Below are positions 8,195 to 18,668 of a stretch of 49,504 bases of DNA, one piece after another (position 1 is the stretch's first letter; the number at the start of each line of letters is the position of its first letter). The DNA comes from Thraustochytrium sp. TN22 (lineage: Eukaryota; Sar; Bigyra; Thraustochytrida; Thraustochytriidae). Made by a program: the position numbers and the translations under genes. The notes beneath the pieces are model-generated. The model saw only the letters and a program-made list of their open reading frames with translations, was not told where the DNA came from and ran no database searches. Location: contig JABLUY010000260.1 of assembly GCA_013306675.1 (NCBI GenBank), positions 1 through 49,504 of the forward strand, given 5' to 3'.

Positions 8195-9192
8195 TTGAAA
8201 GGGCTCTGCGGACGCGAGGGGCACCGAGTCCGGTTACCTGTCCATCATGCACTACTTAGGGTGCGTGTGGTGAACCCTTTTGCGGGCGGCGCCTTCATCT
8301 TGCCCGACGGGCGTGACATGTCATCATTGGACGTGGAGGAGGTGCGCATACGGACGCGTCTCGGACGCGCGCAACGCGCTGCACGCGGAAGTGCCCGTGC
8401 CGGAAGGTAGAAAGCACCTGAGCTGCCGACGATGCTCGTACTGACAGTGAGTCAGTGGTCTGCGCGAACAAGACCAGCGTCTGCGCGGCTAACATTGCTG
8501 CCCGCAAGGGCGCCCTAACGGCCGCCACCCCAACCAGCTTGAGGTCAAGGTCGCGCCCAGCGAACCGACCCGAAGCGGACGCTGGAGATTGTTCTCCATG
8601 TGTCGTCGCAGTTCCCGCACTGCGGAAGAATCGCTCATCGGAAGGAATCCCACGCGGTTGCAGTACAAGAGCGACGAGCAGCTACGCTCGCTCACCATAT
8701 CTCTCATCACCCTGCGTCCTCGGTTTGCCCGCGTGGGCGAACTGAGGCGCGGGGCCTTTCAAATTCATCTACTCTGGCCGTCTACGAGTTACTTGAGTTG
8801 CAGCCCGCGTGTTGCACGCAAAAATTTCCATCAGAACAGCGCGACTCGTGGGGACGACGGCAAAAGGCATATACGCATCCACTGAGCTTTATCGCACGGC
8901 CGCACTGACGGACATTCCGAGCTGCAATCGGTGCCTTGTCTTTGAGACCTTCGCGAGGCAGTACATGGAGAAGCAGGTAGCCACGACTCGAAGCCGCCCA
9001 ACACGTGTACAGGACAACGACCTCGTCATTGGTTGCTCCGTCCGTCGCTTCTACTCCTTCGCGCCCAGCATCGCCTCAGTGGCCCCGTCCTTCCTCGCAT
9101 GCGGGCGCGAATGTAGTCGCCCTGCCTGGCACGCCTCTCGTCGCCCTCTGCAGTGCAGCGCATTGGGCACAAATCGGAAAGGAGTAGAGTGA
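8195..9192 (+). pseudogene. Decayed coding-like region, family unknown
   Basis: Protein-like stretches occur in different frames: FAGGAFILPDGRDMSSLDVE near 8280-8340, RTAEESLIGRNPTRLQYKSD near 8618-8678, and a longer one at 8809-9192 containing GTTAKGIYASTELYRTAALT and CNRCLVFETFARQYMEKQV. The last could be a real 127-residue ORF, but its tail becomes compositionally unlike protein and it has no recognised domain. It lies between the duplicated unit and the convergent fibro-slime gene and shares the lower GC bias of the left part of the window. Most likely it is remains of one or more old genes. Confidence 0.3.
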
Positions 9193-9296
9193 AAGCGGCA
9201 ATTGGCAGCGTAGGATGGTTGGCCATTTTGCTTCGCCGGCCTTTCATTATTATTATTACTGTGGTACTCCCTCCATGGCGTTGTTGGCTAAAATGA

Positions 9297-9350
9297 TCAA
9301 ATGGGTGGTTCCAGGGGAGGATATGGTGGAGGTGGTGCGTCGTCCTTTTC

Positions 9351-9400
<50 letters not shown>

Positions 9401-12400
9401 GGTCTTGCTCATGGTGTTCGTGTTCTTCCTCCTTTTCCTCGTCCTCGGCTTCACTCTCTTCTTCGATGTCTTCTTGAGGCATGTCAAAGGCGTCCATGGG
9501 TGGTGCGTCTTCCGGAGGAGGTGGAAGGTCCCTCGCGAGGGAAGCTCGCCAGGTGCTCGCGCCAAAAAACCCAAGGAACATGGCAGAAGGCCGGCGTCTC
9601 CTTGATGCGGGCTGCGGAGGCTCGACGGCTTCTTGAAAGTCTGGGTCGTCGTAGGACGGAGGCAAAGGTGGAGGTGGCGCCGGCGGTTGGCGCTGGCGGT
9701 CACTCGAGACTGGCTCTGCAGATTGTTGGAGCTGAGGCTCACTCTGCTCTGCATGCCCCTCCTCCTCCTGGCGTTCCAAGCTGCGGCGGCCATTGGAGAG
9801 TCGGTCTTCGTCAACATCGGTCCAGACGGCGAGCGCATCAGGTCCATAGCGCGTGACATAGGATGCCGCGGAGGTGGAGCTGCTCGAGTCGCTGCCCTTG
9901 CGTGGCCTCGCTGCAACGGGCTCAATGTGGCCAGAGGAACCGAACTCGCGCTTGGACTTTTGCAAGAGGTAACGCCTAGCGCCGACCGAGGCGCGCATCT
10001 CCTGTTGATGGAGACGCTTCGCGTGGCGAACCTCGGAGCGCAGATCGTGCTGCTCCTCCTGCAGGCGGGCAAACTCTTGCTCACGCTGGATCACGGTGCG
10101 CTTGGCCTTGTGCCGCAAAATCGAGAGGCGCGTTGCTTGGAGCTGCATGGCCTTGTCCTGCATCTCCCGGTCCTGATAGTCGGACTCGAGAGCGCGGCGC
10201 CGGTCCTCCAGGTACGTCTTGCCCTCCTCCACATATGGCTTTGCGTGCTCCCAGCTGTTCTTGCGGCGCTGCGCGACGAAAATAATCACGAGGGCAGCTG
10301 CCATGATGGACCCGCCCACGGCGGCCACGGTCGGCGCCTGGCTCGTTTCACTGGCACGGGCCGTGAGTGCGACAGGCGCAGCGGTCGGCGGCGTCGGCGC
10401 GGGCGTGCCCATCTCCACAATCACGCTGTCCCCATACCGCTGAAACCAGCAGTCCGACGAAGAGTCCGCGCTGAGAGCCACGGCCGAGGCGCTATCGTCG
10501 TCGTCGTCCCGCGCCTCCAGCACACAGTTTTCGCCAAATGCCGCATACAGCTGGTACGTGCCCAAGATGCCCGGCATTTGCAGGTCATACGAGCCATCCC
10601 CGTTGTCCACCACGGTCGCATTCACCGTCAAGGGGCCCGAAGAATAGTAGTCCTCGTCGCGCAGACGCCGCCCCCGCCGCTGCCGCCGCTGCGCCCCGCC
10701 CCCGTCTGCGTCCGTGTCCTCGTCCTCCTGCACGAAGACGCCAGTCAGACGGTCTCCGGCGCCGCCAAAGCCATATGTGCGCCCACACAGGTCGTAGGTG
10801 CGCACGCGCACGGCAGCGGGCAAGTCGGCCAGCACGTAGCCCACCAGACTCTCCTGGTCCTGCGCGAACTGCGTGTTGGCGTCACTCACCGCCACGGTGC
10901 GCATGCGCACGTTGCTCAGCACCTGGCGCGCCGGCGCTCCGCCCGTGCCGGAGGTGAACCCCATGAATGCGTGCCCGCTGCCCAGAATGCTCGTCAAATT
11001 CACGTCGCGCAGCCGCAGGTACAGGCTGTCGTCGATAAAGACCTCCAGCCAATCCGGCCGCCACAGGTACTGGATGCGAACCGAGTGCGTGCCGTTGGTC
11101 GTCATGCGGAAGCTGTCGAACACGCGCCGCGTGCCCTCATCGATCGGCGAGTTCTGCGCCTCGGACGACGCCGCGTGGTGCACGCGCACCTGCTGCTCAC
11201 GCGCATCAAACGCCACCTCCAGGGACGACCTCAGGAACCGGGCGCCCAGCCCGGCGCCCGTGCTCACGGGCAAGTCCACCAGCCCCTCCGTGCGGTCCAC
11301 CAGGAGAAAGACGAATCCAAAGTTCTCCGCATCCTCGTCGGCCTCGATGCTCACGTCAAACGTCACCACGAAGCCAGAACCGACGTTCTGCTGCGTCGTC
11401 GCGAAGATGCGTCGCGACGTGTACGCGTCACTGGCGCTCGTCAGCTCCAGCGCATTCTGCCCGATGCGCCCCTCCACGTTTTCCTCGTCGCCCACAAGGT
11501 AGAACGATCCGTCCTCACGCGAGTCCAGGTCGTAAGCACCGGAGAACAGCCCCGTGCAGCTCGGGTGCATCGACGTCGTCAGCCAAAAGTTCGACTCCTC
11601 CGTGTGACGCTCCGCGTGGAAAAAGTCCAGCTCGTATATCGTGTCCCTCACCAGCCCCAGTCGCGACGACATGGCCGAATCCAGCACAATGCTCGTCTCC
11701 GCCCGCGCGTGTACGCCGCCCAGATCCACGACCAGCTGCCCGTTAATGTACACCCACACGTCGTCGTCGCCACTAAAGCTCAGCGACTCGTTGCCCTTGA
11801 ACTCAAACCACGAATGCAGCTCCGACGTGAACCAGAACTTGTGCCCCCGCTCCTCTTCGCGGGACGTCAGCGGCCACAGCGCGCTCGACCCGCCGCTGCT
11901 CAGCTCGTCCAGCGGCCCGAAGAACCCGTTCGACCGCGTGTCGCTGTTGTACTCGTACACCTCGCCGTCCCCGTCCTCCGTCGCCCTCAGGACCAGCTCC
12001 ACGCCCACACGCTTGTTGCGCGGCGCGTCCGAGTACCACTCTCTAAACATGGACGCGTTCGTCGTAATATAGTACCCGGTCGACGTGTGCCCGCACCGCT
12101 CCTCCGAGCAGTACATGGGCTTGCCCAGCCCCGACGTCTGCACATCCAGCCCGCTCGTGCGGTTTACGATCGTCGACACCGGCGCGTTGTCCTCGCTGTT
12201 GCTCGTGATTGCCGTGCTCAGCGCCCACTCGTACCCGGTCACGCCCATCGCGCCCCAGTACACCTCAAAGTCCGGGTGGCCCATGTACCGAGCATCCTCG
12301 TCCTCCGGGCACTCCCACGCCGTATCCCGGATGTAGCTCTCGTCGCTCCTCGCGTTCGGCATGAATCCCGGGTACGTCCCGTCCTCCATGCAAAAGCTCG

Positions 12401-12536
12401 GCAAGAAGTCGCGGATGGTCATGTAAAACGACAGCTCATTCTCGCTCAGGTCCTGCGCCACGCACGCGGCCACGCTCGCCGTGGCCACCACCGCCGCCAC
12501 GCGCGCCGCCGCCGCGCCGCCTCGCCGCCGCTTCAT
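9297..12536 (-). CDS. Type I membrane protein: fibro-slime, lectin-like, Ig-like, cytosolic tail
   Basis: The product has 1079 residues. The first in-frame ATG is at 12536, and the open frame further upstream has no ATG. Residues 1-27 form a signal peptide. Residues ~30-325 carry a fibro-slime (PA14-like) domain with its hallmark FSGDDDVWVYINGQLVVDLG and the later ELDFFHAERHTEESNFWLTT. Residues ~330-550 look like a concanavalin-type lectin sandwich (DVSIEADEDAENFGFVFLL, TNGTHSVRIQYLW). Residues ~570-675 resemble an Ig/filamin-type repeat (VVDNGDGSYDLQMPGILGTY). A Pro/Thr stalk precedes one membrane span at ~738-755. The ~320-residue cytosolic tail has a coiled coil (~775-850), proline-rich stretches and a poly-Asp run encoded by a GTC repeat at 9352-9399. 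An adhesion or carbohydrate-sensing receptor is likely; the ligand is unknown. It is convergent with the decayed region to the left. Confidence 0.85.
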
Positions 12537-12701
12537 GGGCCTCTCGCCGCCCGCCGCGCCGCGCCGCGCCCCGCGCCGCGCGCCCCGCGCGTCGCGCGCG
12601 CCGAGCACGCGGCCCAGCCTGAGAGGGAGCGAGGGAGGCCTGCCTGGCTGCCGCCTTTTTGAATTTCAAATTTCAAGCGCCGCCGCCACCGCCGCCGCCG
12701 C

Positions 12702-12785
12702 CGCGCCCAGCCGCGCCACGCCGCGCCGCGCCGCGCCGCGCCGCGCCGGCCGCGCCCGCCGCGCCGCGCCGCGCCGCGCCGCGCC
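12702..12785. repeat. GC decamer tract (CGCGCCGCGC type)
   Basis: This imperfect tandem of GCGCC and CGCGC units lies about 170-250 bp upstream of the minus-strand fibro-slime start. Similar tracts occur at 35309-35430, 42636-42668 and 43291-43372. Confidence 0.7.
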
Positions 12786-13120
12786 GCCCCCGCGCGCGAG
12801 CGAGCGGCAGCACGGCCCCGTCGCGCGCCCCGATGGAGTTCTGCTGCTTGCTCGCGCGCCGCTTGTTAGCAGTCTCCCGCGCACACGCGCCTCCGCGCCC
12901 GCCCCGCGGCTCCTGTATGCCCCCCGCGCGCGGGAACGGCACCGCGCGGAGCCGGGCCGTTCTTTGGCCGTTCTGGGCCGGAGGGGGGCGTGCGAGGAGT
13001 GGTCGACGGGCTGCACGCGCCGCGGGTCGGCTCCGCGGCGGACGAGTGGAGGCGGATTGCGAACCAATCGCCGGGCCGGCGTGCGGTGGTCTCCAACTTG
13101 GCTGGCGCGGCGGCCACAGG

Positions 13121-13130
13121 CAACTTGAAG
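13121..13130 (+). promoter_or_regulatory. CAACTTGAAG motif
   Basis: Exact copy of a 10-mer also seen before other genes. Here it is about 585 bp upstream of the minus-strand start at 12536, so its relevance to that gene is unclear. Confidence 0.3.
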
Positions 13131-13629
13131 AGGCGGTTGAAGGAGGGGGAGGAGGAGGAGCCTGCCCTGCAGGGAGGAGGAGCCTGAGGAGGCCCGGCTG
13201 GCCATGGTGGATGGGCCGTGCGTGATCAGGACTCTCCGCCGGCACTGTGGCTGCACTGCACTGCCAGCACACTGCACGCACCGCTGGCCTGGACTGTGCA
13301 GTGCAGGGGGCGAGCCTGAGGTCCTCGCTCGCCCATCTCGCAAACGAGCGTGGGCGCGAGCTGCAGCGCAGGCTGCCAGCTGGGCAGCTGGTGTGGTCCA
13401 TGTCGGGGGGATCGGAGGCAGCTGATACAAGCTCTCCAGATCGGGCGGCCGGCCCCGCTCAGCACACGCGACGGCGCCGCGAGCGTCGCGTGCGAAAGGC
13501 TGAAGCTGCACGCTTCACAAGCAAGGGCGTGCCATGCACCAAAAATCTTCTCAAAGGTTCTACTGGCACTGGCGGAGCGACCCATCCTTTGGCAGGTCTG
13601 AGTCTCCGGGTGCGCCGCCCAACGGACCA

Positions 13630-13860
13630 CGCCTCGCCGTCTGAATGCAAGGCGCCGATGTTCGAGAGCGTGACCGTCACATCAGAATGCTTCTCGTAGC
13701 ATAGCAGCGCCTCCTCGCATGGCGGCCTGGCGCCCACGTCGGATACAATGGCCCGCGTGTGTCCTTGTAAATCTGCATGGACTCGCGAAAGCATTGCAAA
13801 GCGCCTCCGTAGTTTGCTTGCTCATGCTTCAGCACTTGGTGTCGCTGACGGCGGCACATC
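13630..13860 (-). pseudogene. TPR (kinesin-light-chain-like) pseudogene fragment
   Basis: On the minus strand one frame reads ANYGGALQCFRESMQIYKDT and then becomes nonsense. Shifting frame immediately downstream gives DVGARPPCEEALLCYEKHSD followed by VTVTLSNIGALHSDG. Together these match two consecutive TPR units of the same family as the left-edge gene (A-L-x-C-[FY]-x-E then D-V-x-x-T-L-x-N-I-G). Both the frameshift and the missing flanking repeats mark it as a relic. It lies just downstream of the methyltransferase gene's 3' end, in the same orientation. Confidence 0.6.
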
Positions 13861-14300
13861 GACCAAGGCCTTGTCTTCGGCCTTTTCAACTCTGCACGTC
13901 TTGCATGTCCATATCACGGGCCACGATGAAGAGCGCCTCCTGCCAGGATGTGGAAACGGCAGCGGCTGCGGACGGCACCGTAATTAAATCACCCAGACGC
14001 ACACCAGCGCTCAGCCTGGAGGGAGGCCCCAGCAGTCGAAGAAAACGAGAGCGTCGCTGAAGAACCCTCCCTGATCTCATGTCGCCGATGACGCTGCGAA
14101 AGTCGATGATCTTGGCCTCCTGCGCCAGGCAGCACGTGCTGCGGCGCAGCGACAGGCCACGCCGAAAGCCGTCCCTCGCGGCCTCCGCGTGTCTCAGCTT
14201 GGGGGCGGCTGCGCGAAGCGGAGTCAAGCGAAGCTGGCTGATGACTGTTGATTGTTGCTCTCTCTGGCCAGGGCGTTGGCGACCTGTGCACGGGTGGTTG
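13861..14300. other. Intergenic, 3' side of the methyltransferase gene
   Basis: Short overlapping ORFs only. I see no domain-like sequence and no polyadenylation signal I would trust. Confidence 0.4.
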
Positions 14301-15691
14301 TCATCCTCGTGGCTGAACGAGCTGGAGGACCTGATTCTTGGGAGAAAAGTCTGCGTCAAAGGCGAGGAGGGCAAAGCGTGCGGAGGCACGGAGGGCGGGC
14401 GGGATGCGTGCGCAGTTGAGGATTTGCATCGCCGAGGAGGCGACCTCATGGACGGGAATATCGGTGAGACGGACGGTGGCAGCGGCGTCGTCGGGAGCAA
14501 GGCCAAAGTGGCAAGGGCGACCGGCGAGGGATGCGAGCTCTGGGTAGCGGTGGAAGCAGCAAGGAGCGCAAAGCAGGTCGGCGTTGTGGCGCGCCGCGAG
14601 GGCCACGAGCATGTCAGAGAGGCCGCCGCAAGCGTGCAGGCCAATGAAGATGAGCTGGTCGACGCCAGCAGCCGCCACCGCTTCGCCGGCGGCCGCGAGG
14701 AGCAAGTCCTCCGCGCTGCCAACCTCGAAGCGCACGTTGGACACCCCGTGCTCCTGGGCACGGGACCGTGCGACGGCCAGCGACTTTTCGTACGGGTCGA
14801 CGCCCAGGACGCTCACCTCGGGCAAGCAGGCGGCCACGTTGAGCGCCAGGTCGCCCTTGCCGCAGCCCACATCGACGATACGGACGTTTTTCGCGCCATC
14901 GCGCAACATTTCGCGTAGACGGTCAATCATCCACCGCACTTGGGGCGCCTTCTTTTCGAGGCAGTACTTGACGTAGGACCCGTCGCCCTCGATTTCATGC
15001 GAGAGACCTCCCAAGGGATCCACCGGGAGATCGTCCGCGTCTCGGTCGCGCTGCTTGAGCGTGCGCACCAGGTCGCGCGTTGCCTCGTCAAAGGCTGCGC
15101 CCTCTTTGTTCATGGCGCGCCGCTTGGCGCGCGACTCGTGTGGAATTTGCTCGGCAACCTCGGCGCTCAGGACCACCTTGCGCACCGAGACGGCCAGCGT
15201 CTGCACGTCCACCAAAATGCCGGACTCTCGCTGCTGCGCCGCAACGCGCTCAAGCAGCGCCACGTCCTCGCCGCGTGCCTTGGCGGCGCGTTGCCGGGAC
15301 CGGTCCTCTGGGAGTCCGCGCAGCCGCCGGTTCGCGCGCACCGTCTCGCATCGCAATTCGTATGCGGCCTTGGCATCACCGTCTGCCTTGTGCAGCAGGT
15401 CCACCATCTCGTCCACGCGCTCCTCCTCGCACAGCAGCGCGCGAGCGGCGCTCGCGCGGTCCACGTGGCCTTGCGCGCACGCCTCCACGACTCTGCGTGC
15501 CGCTGCTGGCCCTGCGTCAAAGCTGCATCGCACCAGCTCCATCCGCTCCACTTCGATCCGCGCTCGCCCTCGCGCGCTCGGGTCGCCCTTGCCCTCCACG
15601 CGCACCACGGACCCCTTGACGCACAGGTCCCTCACCACGGCGTCTTGCGTCACTGCCGTCACCTCCACGTGCGGCTTGGCGACCTGCCGCA

Positions 15692-15749
<58 letters not shown>

Positions 15750-16028
15750 CTCATCGTGGTCGTGGTCGTGGCCGTCGTCGTCAGCGTCGTCGCCGTCGTC
15801 GTCGTCGTCGCGGCCGTGGCCGTCGTCCTGCTGCTCCTGCTGCTCCGCCGCGTCGTCCCCCTCGCGCTGCGCCGGTGGTGGCGGCGGCGGCGCCAGGGGC
15901 GGCGCCAGCTCGTGGTCGCCGTCGTCGGCCGCCACCGTGAACCACCAGACGCCCTTGGCCTGGCGCCCGCGGTCCACGACGCGGCCCAGCGCCCAGGCGC
16001 GCGCCGCGCCGCCCGCCGCCGCGCTCAT
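14301..16028 (-). CDS. OB-fold plus class I SAM-dependent methyltransferase
   Basis: The product has 575 residues. The ATG at 16028 starts MSAAAGG and leads straight into an OB-fold-like segment: GRVVDRGRQAKGVWWFTVA (15-33) and, after an insertion, VKGSVVRVEGKG...IEVERMELVRC (138-168), resembling the nucleic-acid-binding OB domain of aminoacyl-tRNA synthetases. The OB fold is interrupted by a Pro-rich, Asp/His-rich and 18-Gln stretch (~47-112, CTG repeat at 15692-15747). A helical linker follows. Residues ~340-575 are a Rossmann methyltransferase with the SAM-binding VDVGCGKGDLALN (385-397), LGVDPYEKSL, and IGLHACGGLSD (462-472) and CAPCCFH (487-493). The last two are typical of the Methyltransf_32 group (GSTCD/METTL25/TRM13-like). 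An RNA, especially tRNA, substrate is plausible but unproven. It is divergent from the coiled-coil gene, with 210 bp between the starts. Confidence 0.78.
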
Positions 16029-16099
16029 GCCGCCTCTGCCCGCGCCGCGCGCCGCGCCGCGCAGCGCCAGGCCCGAGGCCGCGCTTGCCTTGGCGCTGG

Positions 16100-16109
16100 C
16101 AACTTGAAG
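16100..16109 (+). promoter_or_regulatory. CAACTTGAAG motif in the divergent promoter
   Basis: It lies 72 bp upstream of the minus-strand methyltransferase start and 130 bp upstream of the plus-strand coiled-coil start. It is a candidate core-promoter element because the same 10-mer stands 41 bp before the PIP-kinase start. Confidence 0.4.
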
Positions 16110-16238
16110 GGGCGCTTCTTCAGGGATGCACGCTCGCATAACACGCTCGCATAACCGTTTGGGGCGCGGCGCGCGCGGGGGCGCGCGGGCGGGCGCGCGG
16201 GGGCGGGGGCGCGCGGGGCGCGGGCGCGGCGGGCGGCG

Positions 16239-17888
16239 ATGGACGCGATCCTGCGACCCGACCGGGCGCGGCAGGCGGGCCCGGGCGCGGCGGCGGCGGC
16301 GGCTGCGGCGGCGGGGGCGCTGTCGGCGCGCAGCGAGCAGGACGACGCCGCCAAGCAGCACGTGAGGTTCCAGTTCGACCGGCTGGACGACTGGCAGCGC
16401 GACGAGATCTTGCGCAAGCAGCGCAGGCAGCAGGAGATGCGCGACCTGCTCGAGGAGCAGGTGCGCGCCAAGCAGCAGCCGCAGCAGGCGCGCGCGACGC
16501 ATCACCGAAGGAGCAACCAGGAGCCCGAGGACCTCGAGGACGCGTCCAATGCCGCGGATGTGGCCGAGGCCATGGCGGCGGACCCGAGCTTCTCGCGCAA
16601 GTTCCAGTGGCAGCAGGACGCCATCCTGGAGAAGCAGCGCAAACAGCGCGCGCTGCGCGAGAGCCTCGAGGCGCAGGTCCTTGCTGCGGCGCCGCGCGGG
16701 CGGAGGAGCCCCAGGGCCGAGGTTGTTTCTGCGCGCGGCGAGGATTCGAGTGCCTTTCCGTGGAAGCAGGAGGCGCGGGAGGCCAAGCGCCGCGAGCAGG
16801 AGAAGACGCGCCGACTGCTCGAGGAGCAGATTGCAGCCAAGAAGGAGCGCAAGCAGGCCGAGGCGCAGCGTCTCGCTGACGAAGAGGCACGTGAGCAGCG
16901 CCGCCTCTCGCGCGACAGCCTTCCATGTGACAGCCTCCCATGCGACAGCGCTTCACGCGACCGCAAGGTAGAGACCCACGCCGCCCCAGCACGCGACCTT
17001 GAACTCAACGCACACGATAGCGACTCGCCGGAGGTCGTCCTCACAGCACGTTCGGAACCCAGATGCCCCGCGCCGGGCCTGGACAAGGAGCTCGAGGCGC
17101 TGCGCGAGCAAGTGGAGCAGCAAAAGGTGCTTTTGCGCGAGCAGGCAGAGCTCATGCAGGCGATGCAGCGCAAGACACAGGAGGCTGTTACATCCTCCTC
17201 GTCCCCACCGCGCGACGACAAGACTCCGCAGCAGCAGCAGCAGCAGCAGCGGCGGCGGCGAGCAAGGCCAGGCCGCGCACGGCGAGTGTCGACACAGGCA
17301 GCTGCCGAACCGGCCTTTGTCCGCGACTGTGCGCTCCGCAGGAGCCCGGCCGGCAAATTTGGTCTCGAGGTGGAACCCGTTTCGGACACGTACTGTCTGA
17401 TCAAGCGCGTCGCCAAGGCACACGTGCACGACACGCGATCCGCGCTGCGTCCCGGGGATCTTGTCATTGCGCTTAGCGCCTTTGGGGTGCGCAAGGCTCG
17501 CAAGCGCGTGGCGGCGCTACCGCACGACTCCCTTGAGTCGCTCATGCGTTCGCTCGACCTCCCGACCTTTGAACAGGTCACCGCCATGCTGGCCAAGGGC
17601 GGCAACATCATTACTTTGGCCGTTTGCTCTGCGAATCGCACCTCGGTGCAAGAGATCGCCGACCGTCTTCTCGATCCTCCGAGTCCTGCTCAGGCTCCCA
17701 CGCAGGACGACTCCGAGACTGACCATCTCATCACGGAGCCGGCGCACCCAGATCCGGACCCCGATGTGCTGGACGCTTCTCAAGAGGAACTGCTTCCGCC
17801 AAGCGAGTTGACCGCCAGTTCCACCTTTGTTCGTTCAGATGAGTGGGGAACCTTTCGTTTGCACGACCATGAGGACCATGTCTCATAA
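16239..17888 (+). CDS. Coiled-coil protein with three WQ-repeat modules and a C-terminal PDZ-like domain
   Basis: The product has 549 residues. Three related modules of about 28 residues start with Trp and end in LEEQ-type helices: at 52-79 (DWQRDEILRKQRRQQEMRDL), 124-147 (WQQDAILEKQRKQ) and 175-202 (WKQEAREAKRREQEKTRRLL). This style resembles the CCDC66/CSPP1 centrosome-cilium proteins, where such helices bind microtubule or satellite partners. A second coiled coil runs at ~281-315, followed by a poly-Gln run. Residues ~366-463 look like a PDZ fold (GKFGLEVEPVS... LRPGDLVIALSAFGV). The C-terminal 85 residues are acidic and probably disordered. A scaffold at the basal body or cytoskeleton is likely; this is inferred from family resemblance only. 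SLPCDSLPCDS at ~227-237 is a small internal duplication. Confidence 0.75.
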   Translation: MDAILRPDRARQAGPGAAAAAAAAAGALSARSEQDDAAKQHVRFQFDRLDDWQRDEILRKQRRQQEMRDLLEEQVRAKQQPQQARATHHRRSNQEPEDLEDASNAADVAEAMAADPSFSRKFQWQQDAILEKQRKQRALRESLEAQVLAAAPRGRRSPRAEVVSARGEDSSAFPWKQEAREAKRREQEKTRRLLEEQIAAKKERKQAEAQRLADEEAREQRRLSRDSLPCDSLPCDSASRDRKVETHAAPARDLELNAHDSDSPEVVLTARSEPRCPAPGLDKELEALREQVEQQKVLLREQAELMQAMQRKTQEAVTSSSSPPRDDKTPQQQQQQQRRRRARPGRARRVSTQAAAEPAFVRDCALRRSPAGKFGLEVEPVSDTYCLIKRVAKAHVHDTRSALRPGDLVIALSAFGVRKARKRVAALPHDSLESLMRSLDLPTFEQVTAMLAKGGNIITLAVCSANRTSVQEIADRLLDPPSPAQAPTQDDSETDHLITEPAHPDPDPDVLDASQEELLPPSELTASSTFVRSDEWGTFRLHDHEDHVS

Positions 17889-18668
17889 CGTAATCAAATC
17901 TATCAACGGCCTGCCTGCCTGCCTGCCTGCAGTGCCTCGCCGCTGTGCAACCTTCAAGCTCTTTTGCCGTTCACGCCAACGGTCTCTCTTTTCCCTGAGC
18001 TTGTTGTGCACGCGTGCACGTGCACCGCGCACCATCACCGTGCACAACCCATCGTCGGTCGCCGAGCCGAGGTCACGCAGCCATGGCCCATGGCTGGCGT
18101 ACGTGGCACCAGGCTAGCAGCACCATCGTGCAATGGCCTTGCACCACTGCTCGCTCCACGCAAGCTAGCAGCTTCCTTGTGGGGGGCCGCGCGTGGCTTG
18201 CGCGCGCCCCGCATCGGAGCCGGCCAGCTTCTGCCTCTTTGCTGCGCAGCTTCCGTTCAGCTTCTCGGCGGCGGCTCTGCGACGCCTCGGCCGGCGCGCG
18301 CGCAGCCTCGAGTCGGAGCCTCGAGTCGGAGGCCGAGCGCGGCCGAGCCGAGCCGCCGCTCACTGGCAGGCGTGCAGTGCCGAGCCGCGCGGCGCGCGCG
18401 TGCAGGCCTGCTGCCGGGTGCAGCTGCAGCAGCAAGCAGCCTGGCTGGCACTGCAGCCACTACTACTTAGGCCAGTACTACTACTACCAGCTCGTGCCGT
18501 GGCCGGTCACGAGCGGTCACGAGAGCACATGCCCTCCCGGGACCGACCGCCGCGTGGCGGGGCGCGCGCCTGGCGGCTGGCGGCAGGCGCGACCCCGGCC
18601 GGCGCCCCGGCCCGGCCGGACCAAAGCAAAACCAAAACCTTGCCAGCCAGCAAAAACCAGCAATCAGG
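17889..18668. other. Intergenic, upstream of the metalloprotease gene
   Basis: Contains a short CCTG tetranucleotide run at 17911-17932, a tandem CTCGAGTCGGAG pair near 18308-18334, and a TACTAC run near 18475-18487. Repeated CACTG/CAGTG pentamers occur, but not the full 11-mer. No coding region is supported. Confidence 0.5.

Larger units (their letters stand above)
12537..13629. other. GC-rich upstream region of the fibro-slime gene
   Basis: Just upstream of the minus-strand start the DNA is dominated by GCGCC/GCCGC repeats, with a run of CGCGCCGCGC units at about 12702-12785. ORFs exist in every frame but are Ala/Arg/Pro-only and not credible. GAATTTCAAATTTCAAG at 12659-12675 is an AT-rich island in this block, and CAACTTGAAG occurs at 13121-13130. 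No gene is supported in 12.8-13.6 kb. Confidence 0.5.

Noticed and set aside
9633-12662. 1009-codon plus-strand ORF over the fibro-slime gene
   Set aside because: Arg/His/Val-rich translation with no domain; it is the mirror of a strongly G/C-ending minus-strand gene whose domains are clear.
12659-13225. Pro/Ala/Arg ORFs in the region upstream of the fibro-slime gene
   Set aside because: All frames are open in GCC/GCG repeats; no protein-like sequence.
16029-16505. N-terminal extension of the methyltransferase frame
   Set aside because: It would overlap the divergent coiled-coil gene and is Arg/Pro-only; the ATG at 16028 leads directly into the OB segment.
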